Source: an uncultured delta proteobacterium
Lineage (GTDB): Bacteria; Desulfobacterota; Syntrophia; Syntrophales; Smithellaceae
NCBI GenBank assembly: GCA_903907985.1
Contig: CAIVQG010000039.1
Coordinates: 1-64,000 of the forward strand
DNA length: 64,000 nucleotides
Reading direction: 5' to 3'
A program made the position numbers and the translations under genes. The notes under the pieces were generated by a model, which saw only the letters and a list, made by a program, of their open reading frames with translations, was not told the origin of the DNA and did no database searches. Of this stretch, positions 19,304 to 27,661 are shown in pieces (positions within the stretch are counted from its first letter, which is position 1; each line of letters begins with the position of its first letter).

Positions 19304-19369
19304 TTGATATCATACCAATTCGCGCTCACAGGCTGACTGATCATCAGAGGATGATCCATTTCCGGGGGG

Positions 19370-20041
19370 ATGCCATTGCTGGTTTTTGAAGACATATGGA
19401 AGAGCTATCAAGTTGGTCCCACAGTACTGGATGTGCTCAAAGGGATATCCATCACTGTCGAAAAGGGAGAACTGCTGGCTATTGTGGGTCCGTCCGGTTG
19501 CGGCAAATCCACGTTAATGAATATTATCGGCCTTCTCGATAAGCCGAGTTCCGGCAGCTATCATATCGAGGGAGAGAAGATTGGTTATGATGACGACCGG
19601 ATTCTATCCTCGATTCGCAACAAAAATATCGGTTTTGTCTTTCAGCAATACTATCTGCTGCCGCGATTGAACGCTCTGGATAACGTCGGCCTGCCGCTGG
19701 CCTATCGTAATGTACCCAAGACAGAAATTGCCGACAGATCTATGGAATATCTAAAGAGAGTGGAGATGCAGGACAGGGCGTATCACAAGCCGGATGAAAT
19801 GTCCGGAGGACAGCAGCAGAGAGTTGCCATAGCCCGCGCCCTGGTAGGCAAACCTACGCTGATCCTGGCCGATGAGCCCACGGGCGCCCTGGACAGCTCC
19901 ACCGGCCAGGACATCATGAACCTCTTTACGAAAATCAACGAGGAAGAAGGGGTCACAGTCATTATCATCACTCATGATCTAAAGATCGCCGCGCAGTGCC
20001 GCCGCAGTCTCAAAATGATAGACGGTAGAATTTGTGAATAA
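19370..20041 (+). CDS. ABC transporter ATP-binding protein (MacB/LolD type)
   Basis: A 223-residue ATPase with Walker A '[10 protein letters not shown]', Q-loop '[17 protein letters not shown]', signature '[16 protein letters not shown]', Walker B '[12 protein letters not shown]' and the switch histidine in 'IIITHDL'. This subfamily powers FtsX-fold permeases that push substrates or lipoproteins through the periplasm without a classic transmembrane channel. It sits 66 bases after the PAS-adaptor gene and 19 bases before its permease. Confidence 0.93.
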   Translation: MPLLVFEDIWKSYQVGPTVLDVLKGISITVEKGELLAIVGPSGCGKSTLMNIIGLLDKPSSGSYHIEGEKIGYDDDRILSSIRNKNIGFVFQQYYLLPRLNALDNVGLPLAYRNVPKTEIADRSMEYLKRVEMQDRAYHKPDEMSGGQQQRVAIARALVGKPTLILADEPTGALDSSTGQDIMNLFTKINEEEGVTVIIITHDLKIAAQCRRSLKMIDGRICE

Positions 20042-20060
20042 AAGGAAAGACTAGGAACAA

Positions 20061-21242
20061 ATGATTCTCGGCGCAAACCTCAAAGAGGCTCTTACCAGTC
20101 TGACCACGGCCAAACAGCGTACCATTCTCGCTTTGATCGGGATAGTGATCGGCATTGGCTCCGTGATCGGCATGATATCTATTGGTGCTATCGTGCAGAA
20201 CGAGGCTCTCAAGCAGTTCAAGGAGATGGGCATAGATATCATAACCGTTCGGCAAGATAGCGGAAATACCGGAAAGGGGGGTAGTTTCCGTCTGGACACC
20301 ATCAGGGAACTTCCCTTGCATGTCAAAGATGTTAAAGAAGTTGCTCCGTATATCAATTCCTCGGTAAGCTATGGTCAAGGCAGAAAGACGGAAGGGATTG
20401 AGATGATGGGGGTTACTGAAACCTTCTTCCGGATAAACAAACTGCGCATCAAAGAAGGGCGGCAAATAACCGACCTGGACGAAAACCGTTACTTTTGTGT
20501 CATCGGAAACGGGGCAGCGAATATACTCCGCAAATTCGGTATTGCGCAACCGATGGGAAGCCAGGTTGCCCTGGGGCAGCGGATATATACCGTAATAGGA
20601 GTCATTGATAAGGTGCCGGAAGGCGGTGGCATGCGACCATATGGGCTCAATAATGCTGCGATAATCCATATTTCTACGGCTAAAAGGACTTTTCAATCGC
20701 CGGATATCAACGTGTTTCTGGCACGGGTTGGCACCGAGCAAAAATCAGCTCAACTCAAGCAGTCAATAGGCGACTATTTTACTTTTAAAGCGAGGGGCCT
20801 GCGCGTAAACGTACAAACAGCCGAAGAATTGATCGAGAAGATGCAGGCACAGATGCGTCTGTTTACTTTGCTCCTGGGTGCTATCGGCAGCATCGCCCTC
20901 ATTGTCGGCGGCATCGGCGTTATGAACGTGATGCTCATCTCCGTGACCGAAAGAAGAAAGGAAATCGGCATCCGCCGGGCTTTGGGCGCGCAGCAGTCTG
21001 ACATTCAGAGTCAGTTTATTATTGAGTCCGTAATGCTCTGCCTGGTGGGCGGCCTGATCGGTATTATCCTCGGCACCTTTGTATCCTATCTCTTCGCCTA
21101 CTTTACCAAGTGGGAATTCGTTGTTTCCTATATGGCCATTATTCTCGGTTTTGGAGTGGCCACAGCGGTAGGCGTCTTCTTTGGTTATTACCCTGCCCGC
21201 ACTGCATCCCGGATGGACCCGATAAAGGCCTTGAGGTCTTAA
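20061..21242 (+). CDS. ABC transporter permease, FtsX/MacB family
   Basis: The 393-residue protein has the MacB layout: one N-terminal transmembrane helix ('ILALIGIVIGIGSVIGMISIG'), a periplasmic MacB_PCD domain of about 220 residues, and three C-terminal helices starting 'LLLGAIGSIALIVGGIGVMN' with the 'ERRKEIGIRRALGAQQSDI' coupling segment. Unlike E. coli MacB, the ATPase is a separate gene immediately upstream. Together with TolC and the PAS-adaptor it completes a tripartite exporter. The substrate is unknown. Confidence 0.93.
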   Translation: MILGANLKEALTSLTTAKQRTILALIGIVIGIGSVIGMISIGAIVQNEALKQFKEMGIDIITVRQDSGNTGKGGSFRLDTIRELPLHVKDVKEVAPYINSSVSYGQGRKTEGIEMMGVTETFFRINKLRIKEGRQITDLDENRYFCVIGNGAANILRKFGIAQPMGSQVALGQRIYTVIGVIDKVPEGGGMRPYGLNNAAIIHISTAKRTFQSPDINVFLARVGTEQKSAQLKQSIGDYFTFKARGLRVNVQTAEELIEKMQAQMRLFTLLLGAIGSIALIVGGIGVMNVMLISVTERRKEIGIRRALGAQQSDIQSQFIIESVMLCLVGGLIGIILGTFVSYLFAYFTKWEFVVSYMAIILGFGVATAVGVFFGYYPARTASRMDPIKALRS

Positions 21243-21293
21243 AGGTTAACTTAATAGTATGGTACAGATGTGAATAATGGATCATGTATTTCA

Positions 21294-21322
21294 TTGACAT
21301 ACCAGACTATTCTGCTTATACT
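21294..21322 (+). promoter_or_regulatory. Sigma-70 promoter of the STAS/RsbW-like pair
   Basis: TTGACA (21294-21299), 17-base spacer, TATACT (21317-21322). The predicted transcription start near 21329 lies downstream of a TTG at 21325, which supports the ATG at 21361 as the translation start and indicates that the signalling pair can be expressed independently of the exporter. Confidence 0.75.
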
Positions 21323-21360
21323 CCTTGCAAAATTTAATCAGGAAGTGTTGGGTAACATTT

Positions 21361-21687
21361 ATGGAAATTCAGACAGCGAAAGAAAAGAATACGGTTGTTG
21401 TTTCCGTCAAAGGCAAAATTGATGCCGTTACAGCCCCGGAATTTGAAAAGGTACTGGGGAAACTGATTGCCGATGGCGAGAACACTTTTCTCCTCAACTT
21501 CAGCGGACTGGAATACATCAGCAGTGCTGGTCTGCGCAGTATTCTGTCTACGGCGAAACAGTTGAAGCCGAAAAGCGGAAGAATCCTTTTTTCCGGTCTT
21601 CAGGGTCCCGTTAAAGATGTGTTTAAGATATCCGGATTCGGCACCATCTTTAAAATCTTTGAAACCCGGGAAGATGCATTGAAGTAA
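21361..21687 (+). CDS. STAS-domain anti-sigma factor antagonist (RsbV/SpoIIAA-like)
   Basis: A 108-residue single STAS domain: 'NTVVVSVKGKIDAVTAPEFE', 'FLLNFSGLEYISSAGLRSIL' with the phosphorylatable serine in the SSAG loop, and 'FSGLQGPVKDVFKISGF'. Such proteins bind an RsbW-type kinase when dephosphorylated. The kinase gene follows after 9 bases. The start was set to ATG 21361 because the longer frame would begin before the predicted transcription start. Confidence 0.9.
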   Translation: MEIQTAKEKNTVVVSVKGKIDAVTAPEFEKVLGKLIADGENTFLLNFSGLEYISSAGLRSILSTAKQLKPKSGRILFSGLQGPVKDVFKISGFGTIFKIFETREDALK

Positions 21688-21696
21688 GTCAAATTT

Positions 21697-22140
21697 ATGG
21701 CCATACCCTCAACCATCACGTTGCCGGGGACATTAGACTCCCTCTATCCTTTCATGGATTTCGTTACTTCCTTTTCCCGGGAACAGGGATTCGGAAGTGA
21801 GAAAATCGGCGAGATAGAGCTGGCCTTGGAGGAAGTTCTCGTCAACATCATCAAACATGCCTATAAGGAATGTGATATTGAGGGCAATATCAAGATCACT
21901 TGTACACAAGACGATAAGCATAGCCTGGTCCTCGAGATCGCCGACTGGGGAACACCCTTCAATATATTCTCCGCCCGTGAACCGGACATATCTCTGGACA
22001 TTGACGAACGCCAAATCGGGGGACTGGGGATCTTTTTTGTTAAAAAGCTGATGGATGAGGTCCGGTACCGACTTGAGGACGATCAAAACAAATTAACACT
22101 AGTTATCCATAATACTCATTTATCTTCCGACAAGAGATAA
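21697..22140 (+). CDS. RsbW-like serine kinase / anti-sigma factor (GHKL ATPase)
   Basis: A 147-residue HATPase: N-box 'ELALEEVLVNIIKHAY', G1 box 'IADWGTPFN', and 'RQIGGLGIFFVKKLMDEVRY' forming the ATP lid. It should phosphorylate the adjacent STAS protein and bind a target such as a sigma factor or enzyme. No sigma factor of the SigB/SigF type is adjacent, so the output is unknown. A PP2C-type SpoIIE phosphatase, the expected third partner, is encoded about 5.5 kb downstream on the other strand. Confidence 0.88.
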   Translation: MAIPSTITLPGTLDSLYPFMDFVTSFSREQGFGSEKIGEIELALEEVLVNIIKHAYKECDIEGNIKITCTQDDKHSLVLEIADWGTPFNIFSAREPDISLDIDERQIGGLGIFFVKKLMDEVRYRLEDDQNKLTLVIHNTHLSSDKR

Positions 22141-22228
22141 CCTCTGGCAAACCCCGCAACCTATCTAATAAATAAAACAGTGAGACTCCAATTGCGCAAG
22201 CAAAGAGCATCTGTGCAGGAAAAAATAT

Positions 22229-23404
22229 TTATAGTATTTTGTTCAACAGCGGAATGCGCAGCAGGATGTAGTAGGCGATCAGAAAGCACAGCGGAATCGA
22301 AATCAGTCCGGCCAGTGCCCACTTGAATACCGGCGGCATATCCAGTGTTGTCATGAGCATTGTTACGGCAACAACTATCGGCGGGTGGAACATATAAACG
22401 GCAAACGCGCCTGCGGACAATTTTTGTGTAAGTTTGTTGCTGATATTTAATTTATCGCGAAACAGCGCCAGCAGCCCCATGGTCATAGCCACAGCAACAA
22501 ATGATTCCCATATGGCATAGTAAGCGGCTGGCCAGGAGAGGCCGCCGACTACTTTATTGCCTATGTTTACAGCCTTCATTGTCAGAGTGGAAAAATCATA
22601 GGGACCGGCAAAGTATTTCAATATCAGCCAACCGATAAGGCCTAAAATCAAACCCGCCGCCAACCATCTTCTGCCGGTGGCCGACGTCATGCTGGCAAAA
22701 CAGTTCGTGCGGTAGGCAACAATCCCCGCGATGAACATGATAATGTATTGCGAAAAAAATCCCAGTTGCATTCCCCAGAACATTGACCCGATGGGAAAAA
22801 ACAATCGCAGCAAAAAAGCAACCAGCGCAATGATGACAATGAGCAGCAGCAGGCGCCCGGTAGTCAGAGTGCCTTGCCGGGAATCAGGCGCTGCGGGCCT
22901 TGGCAAGAGCAGACGCCAAAGCGTATATATCAAGCAAAAGATAAACAATGCCAGCGCGAACCACATCGGGCCGATACCGAGAAGTTGCGTTCCGGCAGAT
23001 TTAACGTATTGCCAGTAAAATTCCGGAAAACTGGCAGTGCTGCCTTTCCATAGGTTGGATGACCCTACCACTGCTATCATCAAAGGAGTTATCACCATCA
23101 GAAAAAACAGTGCCGGCAGGACGAGCCTCCGGCATCTGTCGGATATAAATCTGGTGGGGCTTTTCCGGTCATAGGCCAGGGGCGTAAAATAGCCGGCCAC
23201 AAAAAAAAGCATCCCCATGGAAAACCCCTGGACGAAAGACTGGAAGAAGCTGAAGAACATATGGCTGAAGAAGCCCAGCGGCCGAACTTCGTTATAAATC
23301 CAGATGCCAATATTGCTGTAAGTTACAGCCAGATGAATCAGAATCACCAACATGATTGTTGCAACACGCAGATTGTCAATATAATAAAGGCGCTTTCCCC
23401 CCAT
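22229..23404 (-). CDS. Acyltransferase family 3 membrane protein
   Basis: A 391-residue integral membrane protein with about ten hydrophobic helices and the family opening 'YYIDNLRVATIMLVILIHLAV', where the histidine is the conserved active-site residue. Such enzymes O-acylate surface glycans, lipids or secreted molecules at the inner membrane. Its ATG overlaps the stop of a 70-codon frame upstream (TAATG), hinting at translational coupling. No glycan biosynthesis genes are nearby, so the acceptor is unknown. Confidence 0.88.
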   Translation of the reverse strand: MGGKRLYYIDNLRVATIMLVILIHLAVTYSNIGIWIYNEVRPLGFFSHMFFSFFQSFVQGFSMGMLFFVAGYFTPLAYDRKSPTRFISDRCRRLVLPALFFLMVITPLMIAVVGSSNLWKGSTASFPEFYWQYVKSAGTQLLGIGPMWFALALFIFCLIYTLWRLLLPRPAAPDSRQGTLTTGRLLLLIVIIALVAFLLRLFFPIGSMFWGMQLGFFSQYIIMFIAGIVAYRTNCFASMTSATGRRWLAAGLILGLIGWLILKYFAGPYDFSTLTMKAVNIGNKVVGGLSWPAAYYAIWESFVAVAMTMGLLALFRDKLNISNKLTQKLSAGAFAVYMFHPPIVVAVTMLMTTLDMPPVFKWALAGLISIPLCFLIAYYILLRIPLLNKIL

Positions 23405-23616
23405 TACAGTGTAAGTTTCCTTTCAATCAAGAAGATATATTGGGAAAAATTCCATTTCTGTTTACCAAAACCTGCCGGGAAAGTCAAAATATAACGGGCT
23501 TGCCAGTATCGGTAATTCCACTCCAGGTGTGGTGATTCTATCTTGCAGAATTTTTCCATGCCCGGAGAAATATCTATTCCTGTAAGCGCCGCCACTTCTG
23601 CCATTCCTGCCATCAT
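23404..23616 (-). CDS. Small hypothetical protein upstream of the acyltransferase
   Basis: A 70-codon frame whose stop overlaps the acyltransferase start as TAATG. The product is not one I recognise; it holds an aromatic-rich patch 'HLEWNYRYWQARYILTF'. No strong ribosome site is visible. It may be a coupling leader peptide, a truncated gene end, or chance. Confidence 0.3.
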   Translation of the reverse strand: MMAGMAEVAALTGIDISPGMEKFCKIESPHLEWNYRYWQARYILTFPAGFGKQKWNFSQYIFLIERKLTL

Positions 23617-23714
23617 ATATATGGGGACACCTTTAATTATTTTGTCCTGATAAGTAGGTGGAGCAATCTTTTATGATGATGATTTGTTTTTTAAAGCGAT
23701 TAAGGACAAACTAA

Positions 23715-23743
23715 TTGACATGCAAACGTAACTTCCCTATATT
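23715..23743 (+). promoter_or_regulatory. Sigma-70 promoter of the FKBP gene, with leader shared with tolC
   Basis: TTGACA (23715-23720), 17-base spacer, TATATT (23738-23743). The predicted leader is about 175 bases. The promoter and early leader to 23774 resemble those of the exporter operon (15836-15895), including the string AAAGCAAT just after the transcription start. The rest of the gap 23617-23925 shows no gene. Confidence 0.75.
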
Positions 23744-23925
23744 CCACCTGTCAGAAAGCAATGTCTTATCAAAAAGTCAAATAATGCAGGGCTCCGGCAT
23801 TTCGAAATCAATGCTGATGGCCAACTTTTATTGTTCGGAAGATAAATAGTTTTTGGCTTTGATTAGACTTTTTGTCTTGAGGCAATAATAAATTTTGGAA
23901 TTTAATAAGAGAAGAAAGGATTGTT

Positions 23926-24648
23926 ATGCGTAAATTAATGTTTATTATTTTCGTTGCTCTTCTGTTTATTCCGGCCTGTTCCCAGGAACCAAAAACAGAA
24001 GAACAGAAGGCCTTCTATGCTCTGGGCGTCAGTATCACCAAACAACTGTCTGTTTTCGACATGTCCCCCGAAGAATTGAAGTATGTTCAGCAGGGCATGT
24101 CCGACGCATCCGCCGGCAAGAAGTTGGCGGCAGAACCGGACGCCAACATGCAAAAGCTCGGCGAATTGGCGAAAGCCCGGATGGCTAAAGCCACTGAAAA
24201 ACAAAAAGCTCTGGCCAAGCCGTTTTTAGAAAAAGCCGCCGCCGAAAAGGGCGCGCAAAAAACCGCTTCCGGCCTGATCTATCAAGAAATTAAGCCCGGC
24301 ACCGGCACCCAGCCCAAGGCCACGGACGTTGTTAAAGTTCACTACACCGGCACTCTTACTGACGGCAAGGAATTTGACAGCTCCATCAAGCGCGGCCAGC
24401 CCGTGGAGTTTCCCGTAGGTCAGGTTGTTCCCTGCTGGTCGGAAGGTGTAGGCCTGATGAAGGTGGGCGGCAAGGCCAAATTGGTTTGCCCGTCGGATTT
24501 AGCTTACGGCGACAGCGGACGTCCACCCATTATCCCCGGTGGTGCAACGCTGATCTTTGAAGTGGAACTGCTGGATGTAAAAGTCGGCGCGGCATCCGGG
24601 CTTCAGGCACCTCCGGCTCCCGCACAGAAATCAAAAGCGAAAAAATAG
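23926..24648 (+). CDS. FKBP-type peptidyl-prolyl isomerase, lipoprotein
   Basis: A 240-residue envelope folding factor. The signal sequence ends in a lipobox 'FIPAC' with the acylated Cys at residue 18. An FKBP N-terminal dimerisation/helical domain follows to about residue 110, then an FKBP catalytic domain ('VKVHYTGTLTDGKEFDSSIKRG', 'PCWSEGVGLMKVGGKAKL', 'PGGATLIFEVELL'). The C-terminus is a Lys/Ala/Pro-rich tail. It is probably a Mip/FkpA-like protein assisting folding in the periplasm. It appears monocistronic, with its own promoter and a hairpin after it. Confidence 0.93.
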   Translation: MRKLMFIIFVALLFIPACSQEPKTEEQKAFYALGVSITKQLSVFDMSPEELKYVQQGMSDASAGKKLAAEPDANMQKLGELAKARMAKATEKQKALAKPFLEKAAAEKGAQKTASGLIYQEIKPGTGTQPKATDVVKVHYTGTLTDGKEFDSSIKRGQPVEFPVGQVVPCWSEGVGLMKVGGKAKLVCPSDLAYGDSGRPPIIPGGATLIFEVELLDVKVGAASGLQAPPAPAQKSKAKK

Positions 24649-24687
24649 TTTTAAATAAACACCATAGTCATTCAATCATATCTATCA

Positions 24688-24710
24688 ATGGGGGGCTGAT
24701 TGCCCCCCAT
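24688..24710 (+). terminator. Hairpin after the FKBP gene
   Basis: ATGGGGGGC and GCCCCCCAT form a perfect 9-base stem with a 5-base loop, 39 bases after the stop codon. No T-run follows, but stem strength and position suggest a terminator. Confidence 0.65.
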
Positions 24711-24760
24711 ACCTTCACCAATCGTGCCTCCATGGCGTTGGGAGTTCAGTCAAGATTTAA

Positions 24761-24789
24761 TTGACATACGAGACCACGTATCGTATTCT
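24761..24789 (+). promoter_or_regulatory. Sigma-70 promoter of the DUF4404 gene
   Basis: TTGACA (24761-24766), 17-base spacer, TATTCT (24784-24789), about 58 bases from the predicted transcription start to the ATG at 24854, which has a GGTGGA ribosome site. Confidence 0.65.
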
Positions 24790-24853
24790 GAAAACCAAGT
24801 GGTGGATAGGTTTGGAGAACATTTCGAATGACGGTAAATAAAGGTGGAAGAAA

Positions 24854-25186
24854 ATGATTCAGGATCGTCTTAACAAGATTGAAGAGAAGCTGACGCAGAG
24901 CAAAGAAGTCAAAGAGAGCGACAAGGCCGAACTATTAACCATCCTGACGACCCTGCGGGCGGAGATTGCCGAACTTTCCCGGACGCACCATGAACAGGCG
25001 GAAAGCATCGTCGGATTCGCCGAATTATCCGCCCATGAAGCCACCCGCAGCGAAATGAGTCCGACGCTTTTTAATTTATCGATCGAAGGCCTGACCTCAT
25101 CGGTTCAGGAATTTGAAATATCCCATCCCAGACTAGTAGGGATTATCAATAGATTATCCACAATGCTTTCTAATCTGGGAATATAG
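24854..25186 (+). CDS. DUF4404-family small helical protein
   Basis: 110 residues with no signal sequence: an N-terminal heptad-like coiled coil ('IQDRLNKIEEKLTQSKEV'...'LLTILTTLRAEIAELSRTH') and a C-terminal conserved part 'LTSSVQEFEISHPRLVGIINRLSTMLSNLGI' that I recognise as DUF4404. Function unknown. It is expressed on its own between the FKBP gene and a sigma-54-like unit. Confidence 0.75.
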   Translation: MIQDRLNKIEEKLTQSKEVKESDKAELLTILTTLRAEIAELSRTHHEQAESIVGFAELSAHEATRSEMSPTLFNLSIEGLTSSVQEFEISHPRLVGIINRLSTMLSNLGI

Positions 25187-25243
25187 CCTCTCCTACTGCG
25201 GCCGCTTATCCCCTGGATTTGTTAATCAGCAAGAGCAATCCCC

Positions 25244-25280
25244 TGCCAACTCGGTTGGCACTCCCGCCCACAAAGTGGGC
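25244..25280. promoter_or_regulatory. Paired dyad (probable activator sites), copy 1
   Basis: TGCCAAC-N3-GTTGGCA at 25244-25260 (perfect 7-base arms) and GCCCAC-N3-GTGGGC at 25266-25280 (perfect 6-base arms). The centres are 21 bases apart, two helical turns, and lie about 70-100 bases before a -24/-12 promoter. This is the geometry of bacterial enhancer-binding protein sites. Similar pairs occur at 29544 and 29796. Confidence 0.65.
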
Positions 25281-25345
25281 AGTTCTGAACTTACCCCACA
25301 GAAAATAAATATTGCCAACACCAGTCAATACTGGTTATGAGCAAA

Positions 25346-25361
25346 TGGCACACAAAATGCT
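25346..25361 (+). promoter_or_regulatory. Candidate sigma-54 promoter of the small exported protein gene
   Basis: TGGCACACAAAATGCT: perfect TGGCAC -24 box, GG and GC 10 bases apart. Predicted start about 25372, 60 bases before the ATG. The paired dyads upstream support activator-dependent expression. Confidence 0.65.
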
Positions 25362-25431
25362 AATACTGTAGGCAAGAAGGCATACTGACAAGATTCCTTG
25401 TCTTGATGAAAAAATATTCGGAGGCGATGAA

Positions 25432-25824
25432 ATGAAGATTTACAAAAGTTTTTTACTGTTGGTTATTTTACTTCTCGCGTTCACGACCAATGCCGGAGCA
25501 TGGGAGTTCACTTTCAAAAACGAAAGCAAGCAGACCCTTACCTGGCAGGTTTACGGCAGCCAATGGGGCACTAAAGCGTATCGCTGCACGATAATAACAG
25601 GACCCAACCAAACAGGTCCCCAAGACTGCCAGATGCCTTGGGGCGAATGGCCCCTTGCCGCTGTTACAGTTATTTCAACGAGGTTCTATTGTGGGGAGAA
25701 TATTTGCCATACGCCCTACCAAGATTTACAAGCGAAATGCGGAGGTCCGTGGAATTGCAGTGTTACTATTTATGACAAACTGAACCCTATGGAGGGTATC
25801 GGGATTAATATAATGAAATACTAA
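25432..25824 (+). CDS. Small exported Cys-rich protein of unknown function
   Basis: 130 residues. The first 23 are a clear signal peptide ('FLLLVILLLAFTTNAGA', cleavage before 'WEF'). The mature part is rich in Trp, Thr and Gly and has seven cysteines, the kind that could pair as disulfides in the periplasm or outside the cell. I do not recognise the family. The ribosome site GGAGGCG is good. Expression is probably from the sigma-54-like promoter upstream, and a strong terminator follows. It shares its upstream architecture with the DUF1566-like gene at 29963. Confidence 0.75.
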   Translation: MKIYKSFLLLVILLLAFTTNAGAWEFTFKNESKQTLTWQVYGSQWGTKAYRCTIITGPNQTGPQDCQMPWGEWPLAAVTVISTRFYCGENICHTPYQDLQAKCGGPWNCSVTIYDKLNPMEGIGINIMKY

Positions 25825-25871
25825 CGCTCAGTCTCCCCAAATTTGTCCGGAATTAACGCGGGGGAATTCGG

Positions 25872-25919
25872 GGGACATAATACCTATAGCTATAGATTCA
25901 AGCGTTATGTCCCTTTTTT
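25872..25919 (+). terminator. Rho-independent terminator
   Basis: GGGACATAA (25872-25880) and TTATGTCCC (25905-25913) form a perfect 9-base stem followed by six T residues (25914-25919). It separates the plus-strand exported protein gene from the convergent permease gene. Confidence 0.85.
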
Positions 25920-25934
25920 CTACACCCTAGCCTG

Positions 25935-27644
25935 TTAATGATCGAAGTGAAAAATAACTTTACATCGACCGTCTTTCTCTTCCGACTCAATCCGGTCCAC
26001 ATACTGTCTGATGATCCGGGAAGAAAGATTGGTCAGGGCATTATCATCGTCCAACAGGGCGTCTCCCTCCAGAAAGGTTTCGGCAAATTCGACGGGTGTA
26101 CCCTCGTAACGGATCGTAATATCCAGATTGAATTCATCAAAGAAGACTTCCGCCGCAATTTTACCCCGGGCCAATTCCAGGTTTGTCGCCATTTCGAAGA
26201 ATTCATTGAGCGCCATCTTGGCCTGCTGGATGACATCTCCGCGTGCCCCCCAGGTTGCTCCCTGGTTCTCCATGAAATGGAATATTTTGTTTGAGGAATC
26301 AACACCGGGCGTAAGCTCCAGAACTTCCCGACGGGCAATACCGATGCGAAAGACCAAATTCAGAATGATAGCGAGCATTGTCGTTACAGTAAGGGAAGAT
26401 TGGAAAAATGGTTCCAGCCAGGGATGAAGATTGCGGTAAAGATTCGGAAATATGTCCGCACTGATCCCGAACATGAGCGATATGCCGATGACAAAGGTCT
26501 TCCGGATATCAATCATGCGGGAAGTCATGATCTGAATGCCGGAGATCAACATAAAGCTTACCATAAAAACAAGCGCACCCCCCATGACCGGCCGGGGCAT
26601 AATACTGAAGACCGCGGACATCATGGGAAGAAAAGCCAGCGCGATGAACATTCCGCCGGTAACCAAGGAGATGATGCGGCTTGTCGTTCCCGTGGCGGCA
26701 CTTAAGCCTACACTGCCCGCATAGAGTGACTGTCTCATCCCTCCCAGCAGGCCGCCGGCAACAGACCCCAGCCCGTCGGCCAACGTCCCTCGCTGGATAT
26801 TATCCAGGTCGGCTCTCTTCCATTCCGCATCGTTGATCCTCTGGCACATGGTGAGCGCCGCTACTGCTTTCAAGACGGTGGCCAGTGTTGCGGCAATAAA
26901 GGGCACCACAAGAATCGGACTGAACGACCATCCGATATAGGAAAGATCGGGAAAGGAAAGCAGAGGGGATTCGATAATCAATTCCAAATCAGAAAACTTC
27001 AGCACACCTACCAAATATGCAGCAATGTAACCCGCGGCCATACCGATAATAACTGAATAAAAGCGCAGTTTCCCCTTGCTCCAAACATTTGTTCCCACCA
27101 TACCCGCCAGGGTAACAACAGCAACGAAAATGTTGGCCGGGAGAACCTTACTTTCCGTTCCCGTTATACCAAAGAAATTGCTGATCATGACGGGAACGAT
27201 ATTCAGGCCAACCATGGTGAGAACCACACCCGTCACTTCCGGGGGAAACAGTATCCTCATCCGGTTGATAACTCTGGATATGAGGATCTCCAGGACACCG
27301 GAAAAGATGGACATTCCGAGAATCAGGGAAATACCGCCCGTCATACCAGCCAGAATGGAACAGGAAACAAAAGTAGGATCAATACCCGCCGTACAGAGAT
27401 AACCGCTCCCCACGGGGCCTTTATTCAGGGCCTGCATGATGGTGGCAATACCCCCGGCAATCATGGACATGCACACGACACTTTGAACAAGTTCGGGCGG
27501 ACAGCCGATCGCCCTCGTAACCATAGCGGCTACGATCAGCCCGGCGGTGAGAAAGAAAACGTGCTGGATGGCCAGGGCAATGATGATCCGGAGTGGTGGC
27601 TTATCATCCACTCCATAGACTAGATTGGCAGGTTTCTGCGGCAT
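25935..27644 (-). CDS. NCS2-family (uracil/xanthine) permease with a C-terminal cytoplasmic domain
   Basis: A 569-residue protein. Residues 1 to about 440 form a 14-helix NCS2 transporter ('HVFFLTAGLIVAAMVTRAIG', 'YLCTAGIDPTFVSCSI', 'GLLGGMRQSLYAGSVGLSAATG'), which usually imports nucleobases with protons. The remaining 130 residues are soluble, include 'EVFFDEFNLDITIRYEG' and end 'CKVIFHFDH'. I recall this tail in other bacterial NCS2 proteins and it has a faint resemblance to RsbW-like ATPases, but the nucleotide-binding boxes are not clear. It is 17 bases downstream of the SpoIIE phosphatase gene, in one operon, which suggests a regulated transporter. Confidence 0.85.
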   Translation of the reverse strand: MPQKPANLVYGVDDKPPLRIIIALAIQHVFFLTAGLIVAAMVTRAIGCPPELVQSVVCMSMIAGGIATIMQALNKGPVGSGYLCTAGIDPTFVSCSILAGMTGGISLILGMSIFSGVLEILISRVINRMRILFPPEVTGVVLTMVGLNIVPVMISNFFGITGTESKVLPANIFVAVVTLAGMVGTNVWSKGKLRFYSVIIGMAAGYIAAYLVGVLKFSDLELIIESPLLSFPDLSYIGWSFSPILVVPFIAATLATVLKAVAALTMCQRINDAEWKRADLDNIQRGTLADGLGSVAGGLLGGMRQSLYAGSVGLSAATGTTSRIISLVTGGMFIALAFLPMMSAVFSIMPRPVMGGALVFMVSFMLISGIQIMTSRMIDIRKTFVIGISLMFGISADIFPNLYRNLHPWLEPFFQSSLTVTTMLAIILNLVFRIGIARREVLELTPGVDSSNKIFHFMENQGATWGARGDVIQQAKMALNEFFEMATNLELARGKIAAEVFFDEFNLDITIRYEGTPVEFAETFLEGDALLDDDNALTNLSSRIIRQYVDRIESEEKDGRCKVIFHFDH

Positions 27645-27661
27645 AGCGGCCTTTACCTTTT

